Positions 42,079 through 50,669 of a stretch of 64,000 nucleotides of DNA are shown here, piece by piece. Source of the stretch: DATFWC01 sp963777755 (GTDB lineage: Bacteria > Pseudomonadota > Alphaproteobacteria > Rhizobiales > Xanthobacteraceae); assembly GCA_963777755.1 (NCBI GenBank), contig CAVZSC010000033.1, positions 124,001 to 188,000 of the forward strand, given 5' to 3'. Under the pieces are notes generated by a model. The model searched no databases. It was not told where the DNA came from and saw only the letters and a list, made by a program, of their open reading frames with translations. Positions within the stretch are counted from its first letter, which is position 1; the number at the start of each line of letters is the position of its first letter. A program made the position numbers and the translations under genes.

Positions 42079-45000
42079 CTACTCGCACTTCGCCGGCACC
42101 AGCTGCGCCGCCTTCAAGGTCTCCTTCACGTCGCGATCCCGCTCCATCGCGGCGAACGCCGCCGACATGTGCTCGATCCGCCTGTCCCACGGCTCGATCT
42201 GCACCAGCGAGTTGGCGCCGGCGAGCGAGTGGGTCGACTTCGTCTGCGTGCGCTCGGGCGTGAGCTGGTTGAGGCAGCCGCCGCGGTCGACCGACTTGCC
42301 GGGCTCACCCATCGGATCATAGACCGCCGAGGAACTCGTAGCCGTGGCACACGCCGCGCGGCAGCCGCTGGGTCGGCAGCGCCGCGCAGATCACGGCGCC
42401 GCGGTCGTTATAGACCTTGACCAGGTCGTGCTTGCGGATGCCGCGTTCCGCCGCATCGTCCTGGTTCATGCGCATCACCCAGTAGTAATAGCCGTCCACG
42501 TTGACCCGGTGATCCGGGATGTTGAGCAGGAACGAGTCCTTGCCGTCGCCCTGCGTGTGGAACGAGTATTTCGAGTGCGGGGTGAGCATCTGCAGCGGAT
42601 AGCGCGCGAACAATTCGCCCGAATGCGGCCCCTCCCAGGACGGCTCGTATTTGACGATCGGCGGCCGCTCCGGGTCCTTGAAGCGCTTGAGGCTGTTGCA
42701 CTCGAACTCGAGCTTGCCCGACTGGGTCTGCAGGCCGCGCAGGTATTCGCCGTTATAGTCGGACGGCAGCGGATGGCCTTCCGGGACGTCCTTCTTGCGG
42801 TTCTCCCAGAACCAGCGGAAGGACACCGGCGCGCGCAGCTTCTCCTTCTCGGCCGGCACCACGTAGTAGCCCCTGCGGAGGAACGCCTTCCACGAGATCA
42901 CCTTGGGCAGGTCGGAGGCGTCGAACTGCCGCTTGACCCAGTCGATCTCGTTGACGCCTTCCGAGAAGTAATTCGCGAGCCCGAGCCGCTTGCAGATCTC
43001 GTTGAAGATCCAGTAGTCCGACTTCGACTCGCCGAGCGGCGCGATCGCCGGCGCCTGGAACACGATGACGCGGTGATTGAGCTGCTGCTGGCCGTGATGG
43101 CCGTAGCCGCCGAGCCCCGCCCATTCGCTGATGTCGACCCGCTCGAAATTGGTGCAGGCCGGCAGGATCACGTCGGCGAATTTCGCCTCGCCCTCGAACC
43201 AGATCGACTGGTTGACGACGAACTCGAGCTGGTCCGACTGGTACATCCGCACATGGCGGTTGGTGTTGTTCATGGTCGACAGCACCGAGCCGCCGTACTT
43301 GTAGAGCATCCTGACCGGCGAATAGCCGGGCGCCGGATAGGCAAACTTGGCGAACTGGTGCTCGATCGACTTGCCGACCCAGCGATAGCCTTCCGCCTTG
43401 CCGTCGTAGATTGCCTCCGGCATCCAGATGCGCGGAATGGTCTGCGCGTTCGAGCTGATGGTGGGCAGCTGCGGCATGCGCTGGTAGAGCTCGACCGGCA
43501 TCGAGGTGTTTTCCAAGTCGCCCGACATGCCGCCGTCGGCGTAGCCCGGGAAATAGAAATTGAAGTCGAGCGGGCAGCCCCATTGCAGATTGCCCATGTT
43601 GATGCCGGGCTTGCCCAGGCCCTGCATCGCCGTGAGGCACACCATCACCCGCGCCCACTGGATGCCGGTCTGGTTGCGGCAGGCGCCGCCGTGGCCGTTG
43701 CCCCAGCCGCCGGGCGCGAGATAGACGCGCTTTCGCCCCCACTCACGCGCGAGCGCGCGCACGTCCTTGGCCGGAACGCCGGTTTCCTTCTCCTGCCACT
43801 CGGGGGTCTTGGGCGTGCCGTCCTCCTCGCCCAGGAGGTAGGCCTTCCACATGTCGAAGCCGACCGTGTGGGTCGCGACGTAGTCCTTGTCGTACAGGCC
43901 CTCCCGGATCCACACGTAGGCGATCGCCATCGCCATGGCGACCGAGGTGGTGGGCCGGGGCGCGAACCATTTTCCCGGCAGGAACTGGGCCGACGCATTG
44001 TAGTACGGGTCGACGTGGACGACCTTGATGCCGAGCCTGGGGTTCTTCAACCACTGCCGGCGCACGGTGCCTTCCTGCGCCCCATAGGAGCCCGACGTGG
44101 TCTCCGGATCGGCTGCCCAGAACACGATCATGTCGCAGTTCTGCAGGCAGTCCTCGACGGTGCCGTAGGTCTCCGACTGGCCGACGCGCAGCGTATAGCC
44201 CCAGTGGTGCACGGCGCCCCAGTACCAGCCTTCCCAGGAATCCGGGTTGTGGTGGACGCGGGTGAACCCGACCGCGTTGGAGAAGCGAAACAGCGCCGAG
44301 AGGTAGTAGCCGATATTGCCCCAGGTGTGATGCGAGCCGTGCGAGGTGGCCATCGCGCCCGGGCCGTGCTCGCGCTTCATGCGCTTGATCTCGGACGCGA
44401 CGAGGCCGAGCGCCTCCTCCCAGGAGATGCGCACGTAGCCCGACTTGCCGCGGTTGCCCGGGTTGCGCTCGCCGTTCGGGTCGAAATCGACCCGCCGCAT
44501 CGGATGCAGCAGCCGGTCGGGCGAATAGACGATGGATTTGGCGTTCTGCCCGTGCGGCGCGAGCGTGGTCCGGCGCGGCGGCGTGAGCTTCAAGCCCCGC
44601 GCTTCGATCGTCCACGGTTGCGGATCGGCGGCGCCGAACTCGATCGGCGTCATGCGCACGATCTTGCCGTCCTTGGTATAGACGAACACCGGCCCGCCGT
44701 TGGTCATGTTGCAGGTGCGCAGCGAGCCGTCCGGCATGCGGGTGCCGAACCTCCAGCCTGCGGTCTGGCACTGCATGATGGTCTGGGCGAACCAGTTGGT
44801 GAGGTCCTCCGGCCCGTCGACCGTGAGGTTGAAATCCTTCTGCGCGTTGATCTGGTCGAGCCAGTTGATCGGCGGCGTGAGCAGCGAGGCGCCGACCGCC
44901 GCGTTCTTGAAATAAAGCGTGATGTCCGGCTTCGCGTGCAGGCCGTTGCCCGATGTGACCTTGCCGTCGCGGACCTCGTACCAGCGGCCGATCTCCTCGT

Positions 45001-45136
45001 CCTTGGCCTTGATCTGCGCGATCAGGTTGCGCTCATTCAATCGCGCGGCGAACGCCGGATGCCGCCGGCGCGCGAGCCGCAGCAGTTGCGCGAGGCCGAA
45101 CAGGATGACGGAGAACTTTGCGCTGGCGATACTCAT
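42079..45136 (-). pseudogene. Molybdenum large subunit, transhydroxylase/resorcinol hydroxylase-like, frameshifted near the 3' end
   Basis: From ATG 45136 the first frame gives 939 residues and stops at 42317 after HGYEFLGGL. The family continues YES-AVYDP, and that continuation (VYDPMGEPGKSVDRGGCLNQLTPER) is in the next frame down to the stop at 42079. One extra base in GAGTTCC (42333-42334) explains it. Repaired length is about 1018. Residues about 140-1018 match bis-MGD enzymes of Pelobacter pyrogallol transhydroxylase type: GSHHTWGNIGY (His 269-270) and HHNPDSWEGWYWG (Asp 299, Ser 300, the Ser being the Mo ligand in that family). Residues about 35-125 are an extra domain resembling SCP2 lipid-binding folds (DITLYFKNAAVGASLLTPP). 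Substrate is probably a di- or trihydroxybenzene. Confidence 0.85.
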
Positions 45137-45286
45137 TGTTTTCTCCCGAATCCGCGCTGGCCGAGCCGCCTACAGGCCAAGAAGCCCTCGTAGGCCGCCG
45201 CGCCGGGGGACGCAATGATTTTGACATTGCCGGAATTTGTGCCGCAATAGGCCCCGTTCGGCCATCCGGTCCGTTGGGAGGCACCC

Positions 45287-46405
45287 TTGCTGGCAACACT
45301 GAACCCGCCGTTCCGGGCCGAGCACATCGGCAGCCTGCTGCGCCCGCAGAGCCTGCTCGCCCTGCGGGAGAAATTCGCCCGCCGGGAGATCGATCGCGCG
45401 GCGCTTGCACAGGCGGAGGACGAGGCGATCCGGGAGGCGTTGGCGCTGCAAGAACGGATCGGCCTGAAATTCGCCACCGACGGCGAGTTCCGCCGCCGCT
45501 CGTATCACAGCTACTTCTACCGGCAGCTGGGCGATCTGAGCATCGACACGGTCGCCGGCGAGGACGCCAAGGGCGGCAACGCGGGACGGCGCGGCACCCA
45601 GCCGGTCGCGACGGTGGCGAGCCGGGTGCAATGGACGAAGCCGATCAACGTCGGCGATTTCGAATTCATCCGGACGCACACCGGGCTGGTTGCAAAGGTC
45701 ACCATCCCGGGCCCGTGCGCCCTGCACTTCCGCGGCGGCGACGCCGCCGTGCTCAGCAAGGCCTACCGCGATCTCGATCAGTTCTGGGACGACACCGTCG
45801 AGGCCTTCGGCAACGAGCTCGCCGCGCTCGCCGAGGCCGGCTGCCGCTACGTGCAGATCGACGAGACCGCGTTCGCCAAGTTCGGCGATCCCGACGTGCA
45901 GGCCACGCTGAAGGCGCGCGGCGACGACTGGAGCGCACTGATCGACAAATATATCGCGGTGACCAATCGGGTGCTGCGCGGCGCGCCCGCAGGCCTGGCG
46001 ATCGGCATGCACCTGTGCCGCGGCAATCGCGGCGGACAATGGCATGCGGAGGGGAGCTACGACGTCGTCGCCGAGCGGCTGTTCAACGCGCTCGACATCC
46101 CGTTCTATTTCCTCGAATACGATACGCCGCGCGCCGGCACCTTCACGCCGCTGCGCTTCGTGCCGCCCCGCAAGCGCATCGTGCTCGGCCTCGTCTCGAC
46201 CAAGAGGCCCACGATGGAGCGCAAGGACGAGCTCAAGCGCCGCGTCGAGGATGCGGCGCGCTTCGTCGATCTCGACCGGCTCGCGGTAAGCCCGCAATGC
46301 GGCTTCGCCAGCATCGACACCGGCAACCCGATCTCGCCGCAGGTGCAGGAAGACAAATTGAGGCTCGTGGTCGAGCTCGCCCGCGACATCTGGGGCGAGA
46401 CGTGA
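45287..46405 (+). CDS. Cobalamin-independent methionine synthase-like enzyme (MetE C-terminal domain only)
   Basis: 372 residues; TTG start at 45287 behind GGGAGG. PF01717 landmarks are FRAEHIGSLLRP, ATDGEFRRRSYHSYF, KVTIPGPCALHFRGG, YVQIDETAFAKFGD, GMHLCRGN (zinc His/Cys), FFLEYD-like PFYFLEYDTPRAG and VSPQCGFAS (zinc Cys). It lacks the N-terminal half of true MetE. Stand-alone relatives act as methyltransferases or demethylases on varied substrates and occur often in catabolic clusters. It is divergent from the Mo-enzyme operon and is followed by a Bug receptor 17 bases downstream. Confidence 0.85.
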   Translation: MLATLNPPFRAEHIGSLLRPQSLLALREKFARREIDRAALAQAEDEAIREALALQERIGLKFATDGEFRRRSYHSYFYRQLGDLSIDTVAGEDAKGGNAGRRGTQPVATVASRVQWTKPINVGDFEFIRTHTGLVAKVTIPGPCALHFRGGDAAVLSKAYRDLDQFWDDTVEAFGNELAALAEAGCRYVQIDETAFAKFGDPDVQATLKARGDDWSALIDKYIAVTNRVLRGAPAGLAIGMHLCRGNRGGQWHAEGSYDVVAERLFNALDIPFYFLEYDTPRAGTFTPLRFVPPRKRIVLGLVSTKRPTMERKDELKRRVEDAARFVDLDRLAVSPQCGFASIDTGNPISPQVQEDKLRLVVELARDIWGET

Positions 46406-46422
46406 AACGAGGGGGACGACAC

Positions 46423-47394
46423 ATGAGGCGGATTGCGCCGCTTGCGGCACTGGGACTGATGTTGATGGCGCCGTGCACGGCTGCGGCGCAGGACGAGCCC
46501 TATCCGGCGCGCGCGGTGCGGCTGGTCGCGGCCGCGGCGCCCGGGGGCAATCCGGACGTGCTGGGACGGCTGCTGGCGCAGAAATTCACCGACGCGCTTG
46601 GCCAGCCGTTCGTCATCGAGAACATGCCGGGCGCCGGCGGCGTGGTGGCGGCGGTCTCGGTCGCCAAGGCGACGCCCGACGGCCACGTGCTGATGATCGG
46701 CGATTCCGGCGCGCTCGCCATCAACGCGGCGATGCAGCCCAACCTGTCCTACCATCCGCTCAGGGATTTCACCGGGATCACCGCGCTCGCGACCGTGCCG
46801 ACCGTGCTGGTGGCGCATCCCTCCATGCCCGCCACCCTGCCGGAATTCATTGCGCTGGCGAAGAAGGACCCCGGCAAGCTGAGCTACGGCTCGGCCGGCC
46901 CCGGCTCGATCCATCACCTCACCATGGCGATCTTCGCCGAGCGCGCCGGGCTCGACGTGTTGCACGTGCCCTATCGGGGCGGCTCCGCAATGGTGAACGG
47001 GCTCCTGACCGGCGAGATCCAGGCGGGCTGGTCGGGCATCCCCAACGTGATGCCGCTGATCGAGTCGGGCAAGCTGCGCGCCTATTGCGTCAGCATCCTC
47101 GAGCGCTCGAAGTCGGTTCCTGCCGTTCCGACCTGCGCCGAGCTCGGCTACGCGGGCTTCGACGTCGCCACCATGATGGGGCTGCAGGGACCCGCCGGCC
47201 TGCCGCAGAAGGTGGTCACGGTGATGCAGGCGACCGCCGCCAAGGTGATGCGCGAGAGCGCGATCACCGAGCGCATGATCCAGCTCGGCATGGTGATGCA
47301 GGAGAAGGGCACCGCGCACTACCGGCAGTTCATGCAGCAGGACCTCGCGCGCTACGCCGCGATCGTGCAGAAGCTCGGGCTGCAGGTGAAGTGA
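46423..47394 (+). CDS. Tripartite tricarboxylate transporter (Bug family) periplasmic receptor
   Basis: 323 residues from ATG 46423 behind GAGGGGGA. Signal MRRIAPLAALGLMLMAPCTAAAQ; mature YPARAVRLVAAAAPGGNPDVLGR, VIENMPGAGGVVAAVSVAKATPDGHVL and VPYRGGSAMVNGLLTGEI. The gene is co-transcribed with the MetE-like gene, so the two may handle the same compound (for example a methoxylated aromatic acid; inference). No TctAB is near. Confidence 0.93.
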   Translation: MRRIAPLAALGLMLMAPCTAAAQDEPYPARAVRLVAAAAPGGNPDVLGRLLAQKFTDALGQPFVIENMPGAGGVVAAVSVAKATPDGHVLMIGDSGALAINAAMQPNLSYHPLRDFTGITALATVPTVLVAHPSMPATLPEFIALAKKDPGKLSYGSAGPGSIHHLTMAIFAERAGLDVLHVPYRGGSAMVNGLLTGEIQAGWSGIPNVMPLIESGKLRAYCVSILERSKSVPAVPTCAELGYAGFDVATMMGLQGPAGLPQKVVTVMQATAAKVMRESAITERMIQLGMVMQEKGTAHYRQFMQQDLARYAAIVQKLGLQVK

Positions 47395-47398
47395 AGCG

Positions 47399-47540
47399 GG
47401 CGACCACAAGCCCGCACGGCCTCGCGCATTTGTAGGCGCACCCCTTGTGGGTGCCCGACAGCCGCGAAATGCACGACGCGGGTGCAAGAAAGCCAAGGCC
47501 GTGCCGCGCAAGGGCGACCACGAGGGTTGCCCTACGAAGC
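47399..47540. repeat. Cluster of GGGCGACC-type hairpins
   Basis: Three hairpin-like units lie between convergent genes: GCGGGC-GACCACAA-GCCCGC at 47398-47417, GCACCC-CTTGT-GGGTGC near 47438-47454, and GGGCGACC-ACGAG-GGTTGCCC near 47513-47533. They are the same family as 271-295 and 30652-30725 and probably serve as terminators on both strands. Confidence 0.6.
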
Positions 47541-47552
47541 CGGACCGCCGCG

Positions 47553-48371
47553 TTACTTCCGGATCACCGTGCCGACCGGCTCGCCCTTGAGCGCGCGGGT
47601 GAGATTGCCGGGCACGAGCCCGTTGACGATGCGGAGGCTGGTCGCGAGCTTCGCGCGGGTGAGCAGCTCGAGCACCACCGGCTCGATCGGCAGCGTCGGA
47701 AGGTTGCGGCGGATCAGGTCGGCGGCGCGGATCTCGGGGATGAGCTCCGCCTCCGGATGCGTCTTCGGATCGGCCGTGTAGAGCCCGTCCACATCTTTGA
47801 GCAGGATGACGTTGCGTGCGCCGAACACTTCGCCCACCAGGTAGGAGCCGGCGTCGCTGCCGTGCGGCGGGATCTTGCCGACGGCGGGCGGGTGCTCCCA
47901 CAGGTCGTAGGGCGGGATGCCGTTGAACACCGCGCCGCGCGCGGCCGCCAGCATGGCGGGCAGGAGCTGCACGATGAACGGCGCCTCCAGGTAGACGAAG
48001 CCGTGGCTCGCCAGCAGGCAGGACACCATGTAGGCATTCTGCGCCGAGGACTTGGCGGCGAGGGTCGCCAGCGCGCCGGTGGGCAGGCCGAGATCGAGGC
48101 CGACCGACAGGATGTGCCGCGCGCGCACGCCGGGACCGACGCCGATCACCTGGGTATGCGCATCCTGGTTGGCGACGATCTCGTCGAGCAGCGGCAGCAC
48201 CGCGGTGTGGCCGCGATCCATGATCGACAGCCCGCCGATCTGGATGACGTTCAGGCTCGGCAGGATCGCACGCACCGGCGCCTCGGTGCCGGCGATCACC
48301 GCCTTGTCCACCAGCGACTCGCGCATCAGCCGCGAGGCGACGTGCTGCGCTTCGGCGGGGCGATCGTTCAT
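47553..48371 (-). CDS. mosA: Molybdenum storage protein subunit, alpha (MosA)-like
   Basis: 272 residues from ATG 48371, overlapping the beta-like gene by four bases. It has the amino-acid-kinase fold like UMP kinase. LNVIQIGGLSIMDRGHTAV, GVGPGVRARHILSVGLDLGLP, AQNAYMVSCLLASHG and DVDGLYTADPKTHPEAEL match MosA of Azotobacter MoSto as I recall it. MoSto is a hexamer of alpha and beta subunits that stores about a hundred Mo atoms as polyoxomolybdate clusters using ATP. The region FPPYHHHEF of the Azotobacter alpha chain reads IPPYDLWEHPPAVG here, so some cluster-binding His residues are lost and the capacity may differ. It could also be a related kinase, but the pairing argues for storage. Confidence 0.8.
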   Translation of the reverse strand: MNDRPAEAQHVASRLMRESLVDKAVIAGTEAPVRAILPSLNVIQIGGLSIMDRGHTAVLPLLDEIVANQDAHTQVIGVGPGVRARHILSVGLDLGLPTGALATLAAKSSAQNAYMVSCLLASHGFVYLEAPFIVQLLPAMLAAARGAVFNGIPPYDLWEHPPAVGKIPPHGSDAGSYLVGEVFGARNVILLKDVDGLYTADPKTHPEAELIPEIRAADLIRRNLPTLPIEPVVLELLTRAKLATSLRIVNGLVPGNLTRALKGEPVGTVIRK

Positions 48372-49231
48372 GCGGCGCCTCCCGGGGCGGCGACGACCGC
48401 CGAGGCCGCATTGAACACGATGGTGCCGACCGGCGCGCCGTCGAGCGCTGCGGTCAGTTGCCCGGGCTTGAGCCCGTTGACGAACTGGATCTCGCGGATG
48501 TGGCGCGCGGTGAGCATCAGGTCGAGCACGGCGCGCTCGACCACCAGGTCGTGGAGGTCGCGCGCCAGCAGCTCCTGCACGCTGATGCGCGGGATGTGCG
48601 TGGCATGCGGATCCTTCTTCGGGTCCGCGGTGTAGAGCCCGTCCTCGTCCTTGACGTAGATCATCTTGCGCGCGCCGAACACCTCGGCGATCAGGAAGCA
48701 GCCGGTGTCGGTGCGCTGCGGCGGGATGCGCCCGACGCTCGGGTTCGCCTCCCACAGCTTGTAGGGCGGCATGCCCTGGCAGATCACCGCGCCGCGTTCC
48801 ATCAGGTAGTGCGGCAGCGAGGCGAAGCCCTCCGGCTCGAGGAAGGCGATGCCGTGCTGCGCCAGCAGGTAGTGCAGCATTTGCGCGTTCTGCCACGCGA
48901 CCGCGGTGCCGAGCACGGTGAGAACGCCGACCGGCAGGCCGAGATCGATCGCCAGGCTGTAGACGTGGCGGGCACGGGTGCCGGCACCGGTGCCGAGGAT
49001 CATCTTGTGGCGCGACAGGTTGGCGACGATCTCCTCGACCAGGGGTGAGACCGCGCTGCGGCCGCGGTCCATGATGCTCTGTCCGCCGATCTTCACCACG
49101 TTGGCCCACGGCAGGATGGCGAAGCTCGGCGTCGCCTCGGTCGCGCGCTGCAGCGCGGCGTCGCTCAGCGAGCCGCCGGCGAGGCGCCGGCCCAGTTCCG
49201 TGAGCATCGCATGGTTGGCCGGATCCGGCAT
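48368..49231 (-). CDS. mosB: Molybdenum storage protein subunit, beta (MosB)-like
   Basis: 287 residues from ATG 49231. Landmarks shared with Azotobacter MosB are NVVKIGGQSIMDRGRSAV, LIGTGAGTRARH (read ILGTGAGTRARHVYSLA), GMPPYKLWEANPSVGRIPP, RTDTGCFLIAEVFGARKM and VKDEDGLYTADPKKDPHATHIPRIS. The kinase-fold subunit binds ATP to drive Mo packing. It starts next to the stop of the methyltransferase gene and overlaps mosA, so the three are one transcript. No nitrogenase gene is in the window, unlike the classic setting. Confidence 0.83.
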   Translation of the reverse strand: MPDPANHAMLTELGRRLAGGSLSDAALQRATEATPSFAILPWANVVKIGGQSIMDRGRSAVSPLVEEIVANLSRHKMILGTGAGTRARHVYSLAIDLGLPVGVLTVLGTAVAWQNAQMLHYLLAQHGIAFLEPEGFASLPHYLMERGAVICQGMPPYKLWEANPSVGRIPPQRTDTGCFLIAEVFGARKMIYVKDEDGLYTADPKKDPHATHIPRISVQELLARDLHDLVVERAVLDLMLTARHIREIQFVNGLKPGQLTAALDGAPVGTIVFNAASAVVAAPGGAA

Positions 49232-49232
49232 A

Positions 49233-50111
49233 TCAGTGATCCCCTCCGCGCTGGAACCGGAAAAGCTCGAGCTCGAATTCATGCCGCTCGGGATGGACCG
49301 CGTCGAGCGAGCCGAAGGTATCGGCGGCCCAGGCGGCGAGCTTGCCGAGCGCCTCTTCGCGGATCGCCTCCGGCAGCTGCGCGAAGCGCACGCCGGTCGC
49401 ATGCCGCGCCAGGAATCCGCCCGGCGTCCGCTCGGCGTCCCACGCCGCCGCGACGACGCGTTCGACGCTGGACGCCCGCGCCGCAAGACAGCGCCGCACA
49501 TCGTCGCGGGCATTCATCCGGCGCGTGTCCGCCTCGCCGAGAAACGACGCGAGTTGCTGCTTCATGCGGGCATCGAGGCCGTCCGCCGGAGCGATCGTGC
49601 GCCCGAGGATCAACGCACCCGACGGCCGCAACACGCGCCGCGCCTCCTCGACCATGCGACGCCAGCCGCGCACCGCGCCGAACACCTGGATCATCAGGAC
49701 GGCGTCGAACGCGGCGGCGCCGAACGGCAGCAGTTGCCCGTCCGATTGCACGAGGCGGGGCACGCCGCCGGACTCGTGCGCCCGCCGCACGAACTGCCGC
49801 AGCATGCCGACCGACAGGTCGACGCCGACGTAGTCGTCGTTTGCCGCGACGAAGACATGCCCGATCCGTCCGGTGCCGGCGCCGAGATCGAGCAGGCGCG
49901 GGCGCGGCGCGACGGCGCCGAGAATAGCGGCACGGATCGCCGCAAGGACATCGTTCCGCATGGCGCGGTGGTCGTCGAACGTGATCGCAATGTGGTCGTA
50001 GGCGGCACCGGGCACCGGTTCACCTGACCGCTTGCCGCCTTCCCCGTCCGCACCGGTTGGATTCAAAGGCACGCATTTCGCGCCTGCGCGGCGCCGCCAA
50101 CTCGAAGGCAC
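49233..50111 (-). CDS. Class I SAM-dependent methyltransferase
   Basis: Up to 292 residues. The start is uncertain: GTG 50111 opens the frame but has no good ribosome site, and conserved sequence begins near AYDHIAITFDDHRAMRND (about residue 37). SAM-binding motif I is RLLDLGAGTGRIGHVF, then YVGVDLSVGMLRQF, LVQSDGQLLPFGAAAFDAVL and EARRVLRPSGALILGRT (PF08241). Substrate unknown. The stop (TGA) is one base from the ATG of the mosB-like gene, so it is co-translated with the storage pair. That link is unusual. Confidence 0.85.
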   Translation of the reverse strand: MPSSWRRRAGAKCVPLNPTGADGEGGKRSGEPVPGAAYDHIAITFDDHRAMRNDVLAAIRAAILGAVAPRPRLLDLGAGTGRIGHVFVAANDDYVGVDLSVGMLRQFVRRAHESGGVPRLVQSDGQLLPFGAAAFDAVLMIQVFGAVRGWRRMVEEARRVLRPSGALILGRTIAPADGLDARMKQQLASFLGEADTRRMNARDDVRRCLAARASSVERVVAAAWDAERTPGGFLARHATGVRFAQLPEAIREEALGKLAAWAADTFGSLDAVHPERHEFELELFRFQRGGDH

Positions 50112-50132
50112 ACACGAGATGCCGGGCAGAGC

Positions 50133-50618
50133 TCAAAAGGTGGTGTCGACTTGGACATCGGTATTGTCGTCCTTCCGCAAGATCCATTTGAGACCTTCCG
50201 CCCTGATCTTCAGCGTCCGGCTGGGCTGGCCCGTCGCCTTCGGCTGGACCTGGAACGGATGGCTGAGCATCTGACCCGGGTGCTGTCCGCAAGTAAACAC
50301 GAAGCCTGACACTCCCGGGGTATCCGCGCCGTCCCTCACCGTCGCCCTCACGATAACATCCGAATCGCCCTCGCGGATATTGCCTGGCTTGGGTGTGAGA
50401 GCCGGCGAGAAGGTCAGGATCTTGTCCACATCGTCAAGCGACGTGAGGTTGGTTCCGCCAACCCGGAGGCGGTGGGGGTTCTGTGCGTCCCATTCGATCG
50501 TATCACCGGGCCTGATGATCCGGTCTTCCGGCTTCGACATCGGCTGCGCGCCGGCGCCTCCGACGATCTGCACGAGCACGCCGAGACAGAATGCGCAGAT
50601 AGACAGGATTTTCGCCAT
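50133..50618 (-). CDS. Exported cupredoxin-like protein
   Basis: 161 residues with a Sec signal (MAKILSICAFCLGVLVQIVGGAGA). It has type I copper ligands in the usual order: His in DAQNPHRLRVGG, then Cys, His and Met in FVFTCGQHPGQMLSHPFQV. The fold starts IIRPGDTIEWDAQN. It is periplasmic and probably carries electrons to the multicopper oxidase encoded just upstream (51 bases away, same strand). The C-terminal 35 residues after the copper loop are Lys/Arg-rich and of unknown use. Confidence 0.78.
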   Translation of the reverse strand: MAKILSICAFCLGVLVQIVGGAGAQPMSKPEDRIIRPGDTIEWDAQNPHRLRVGGTNLTSLDDVDKILTFSPALTPKPGNIREGDSDVIVRATVRDGADTPGVSGFVFTCGQHPGQMLSHPFQVQPKATGQPSRTLKIRAEGLKWILRKDDNTDVQVDTTF

Positions 50619-50669
50619 TTTTGCGGTCCTCCGTGTTGCGCAAGGAGACGCGCGTTTCCCGGTTCGATG

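Noticed and set aside
42330..42340. Programmed frameshift in the Mo large subunit
   Set aside because: No slippery heptamer or downstream structure is seen at GAGTTCCTC; a simple base insertion explains it.
42344..45193. 949-residue plus-strand frame opposite the Mo large subunit
   Set aside because: Low-complexity antisense frame; the minus strand carries conserved molybdoenzyme motifs.
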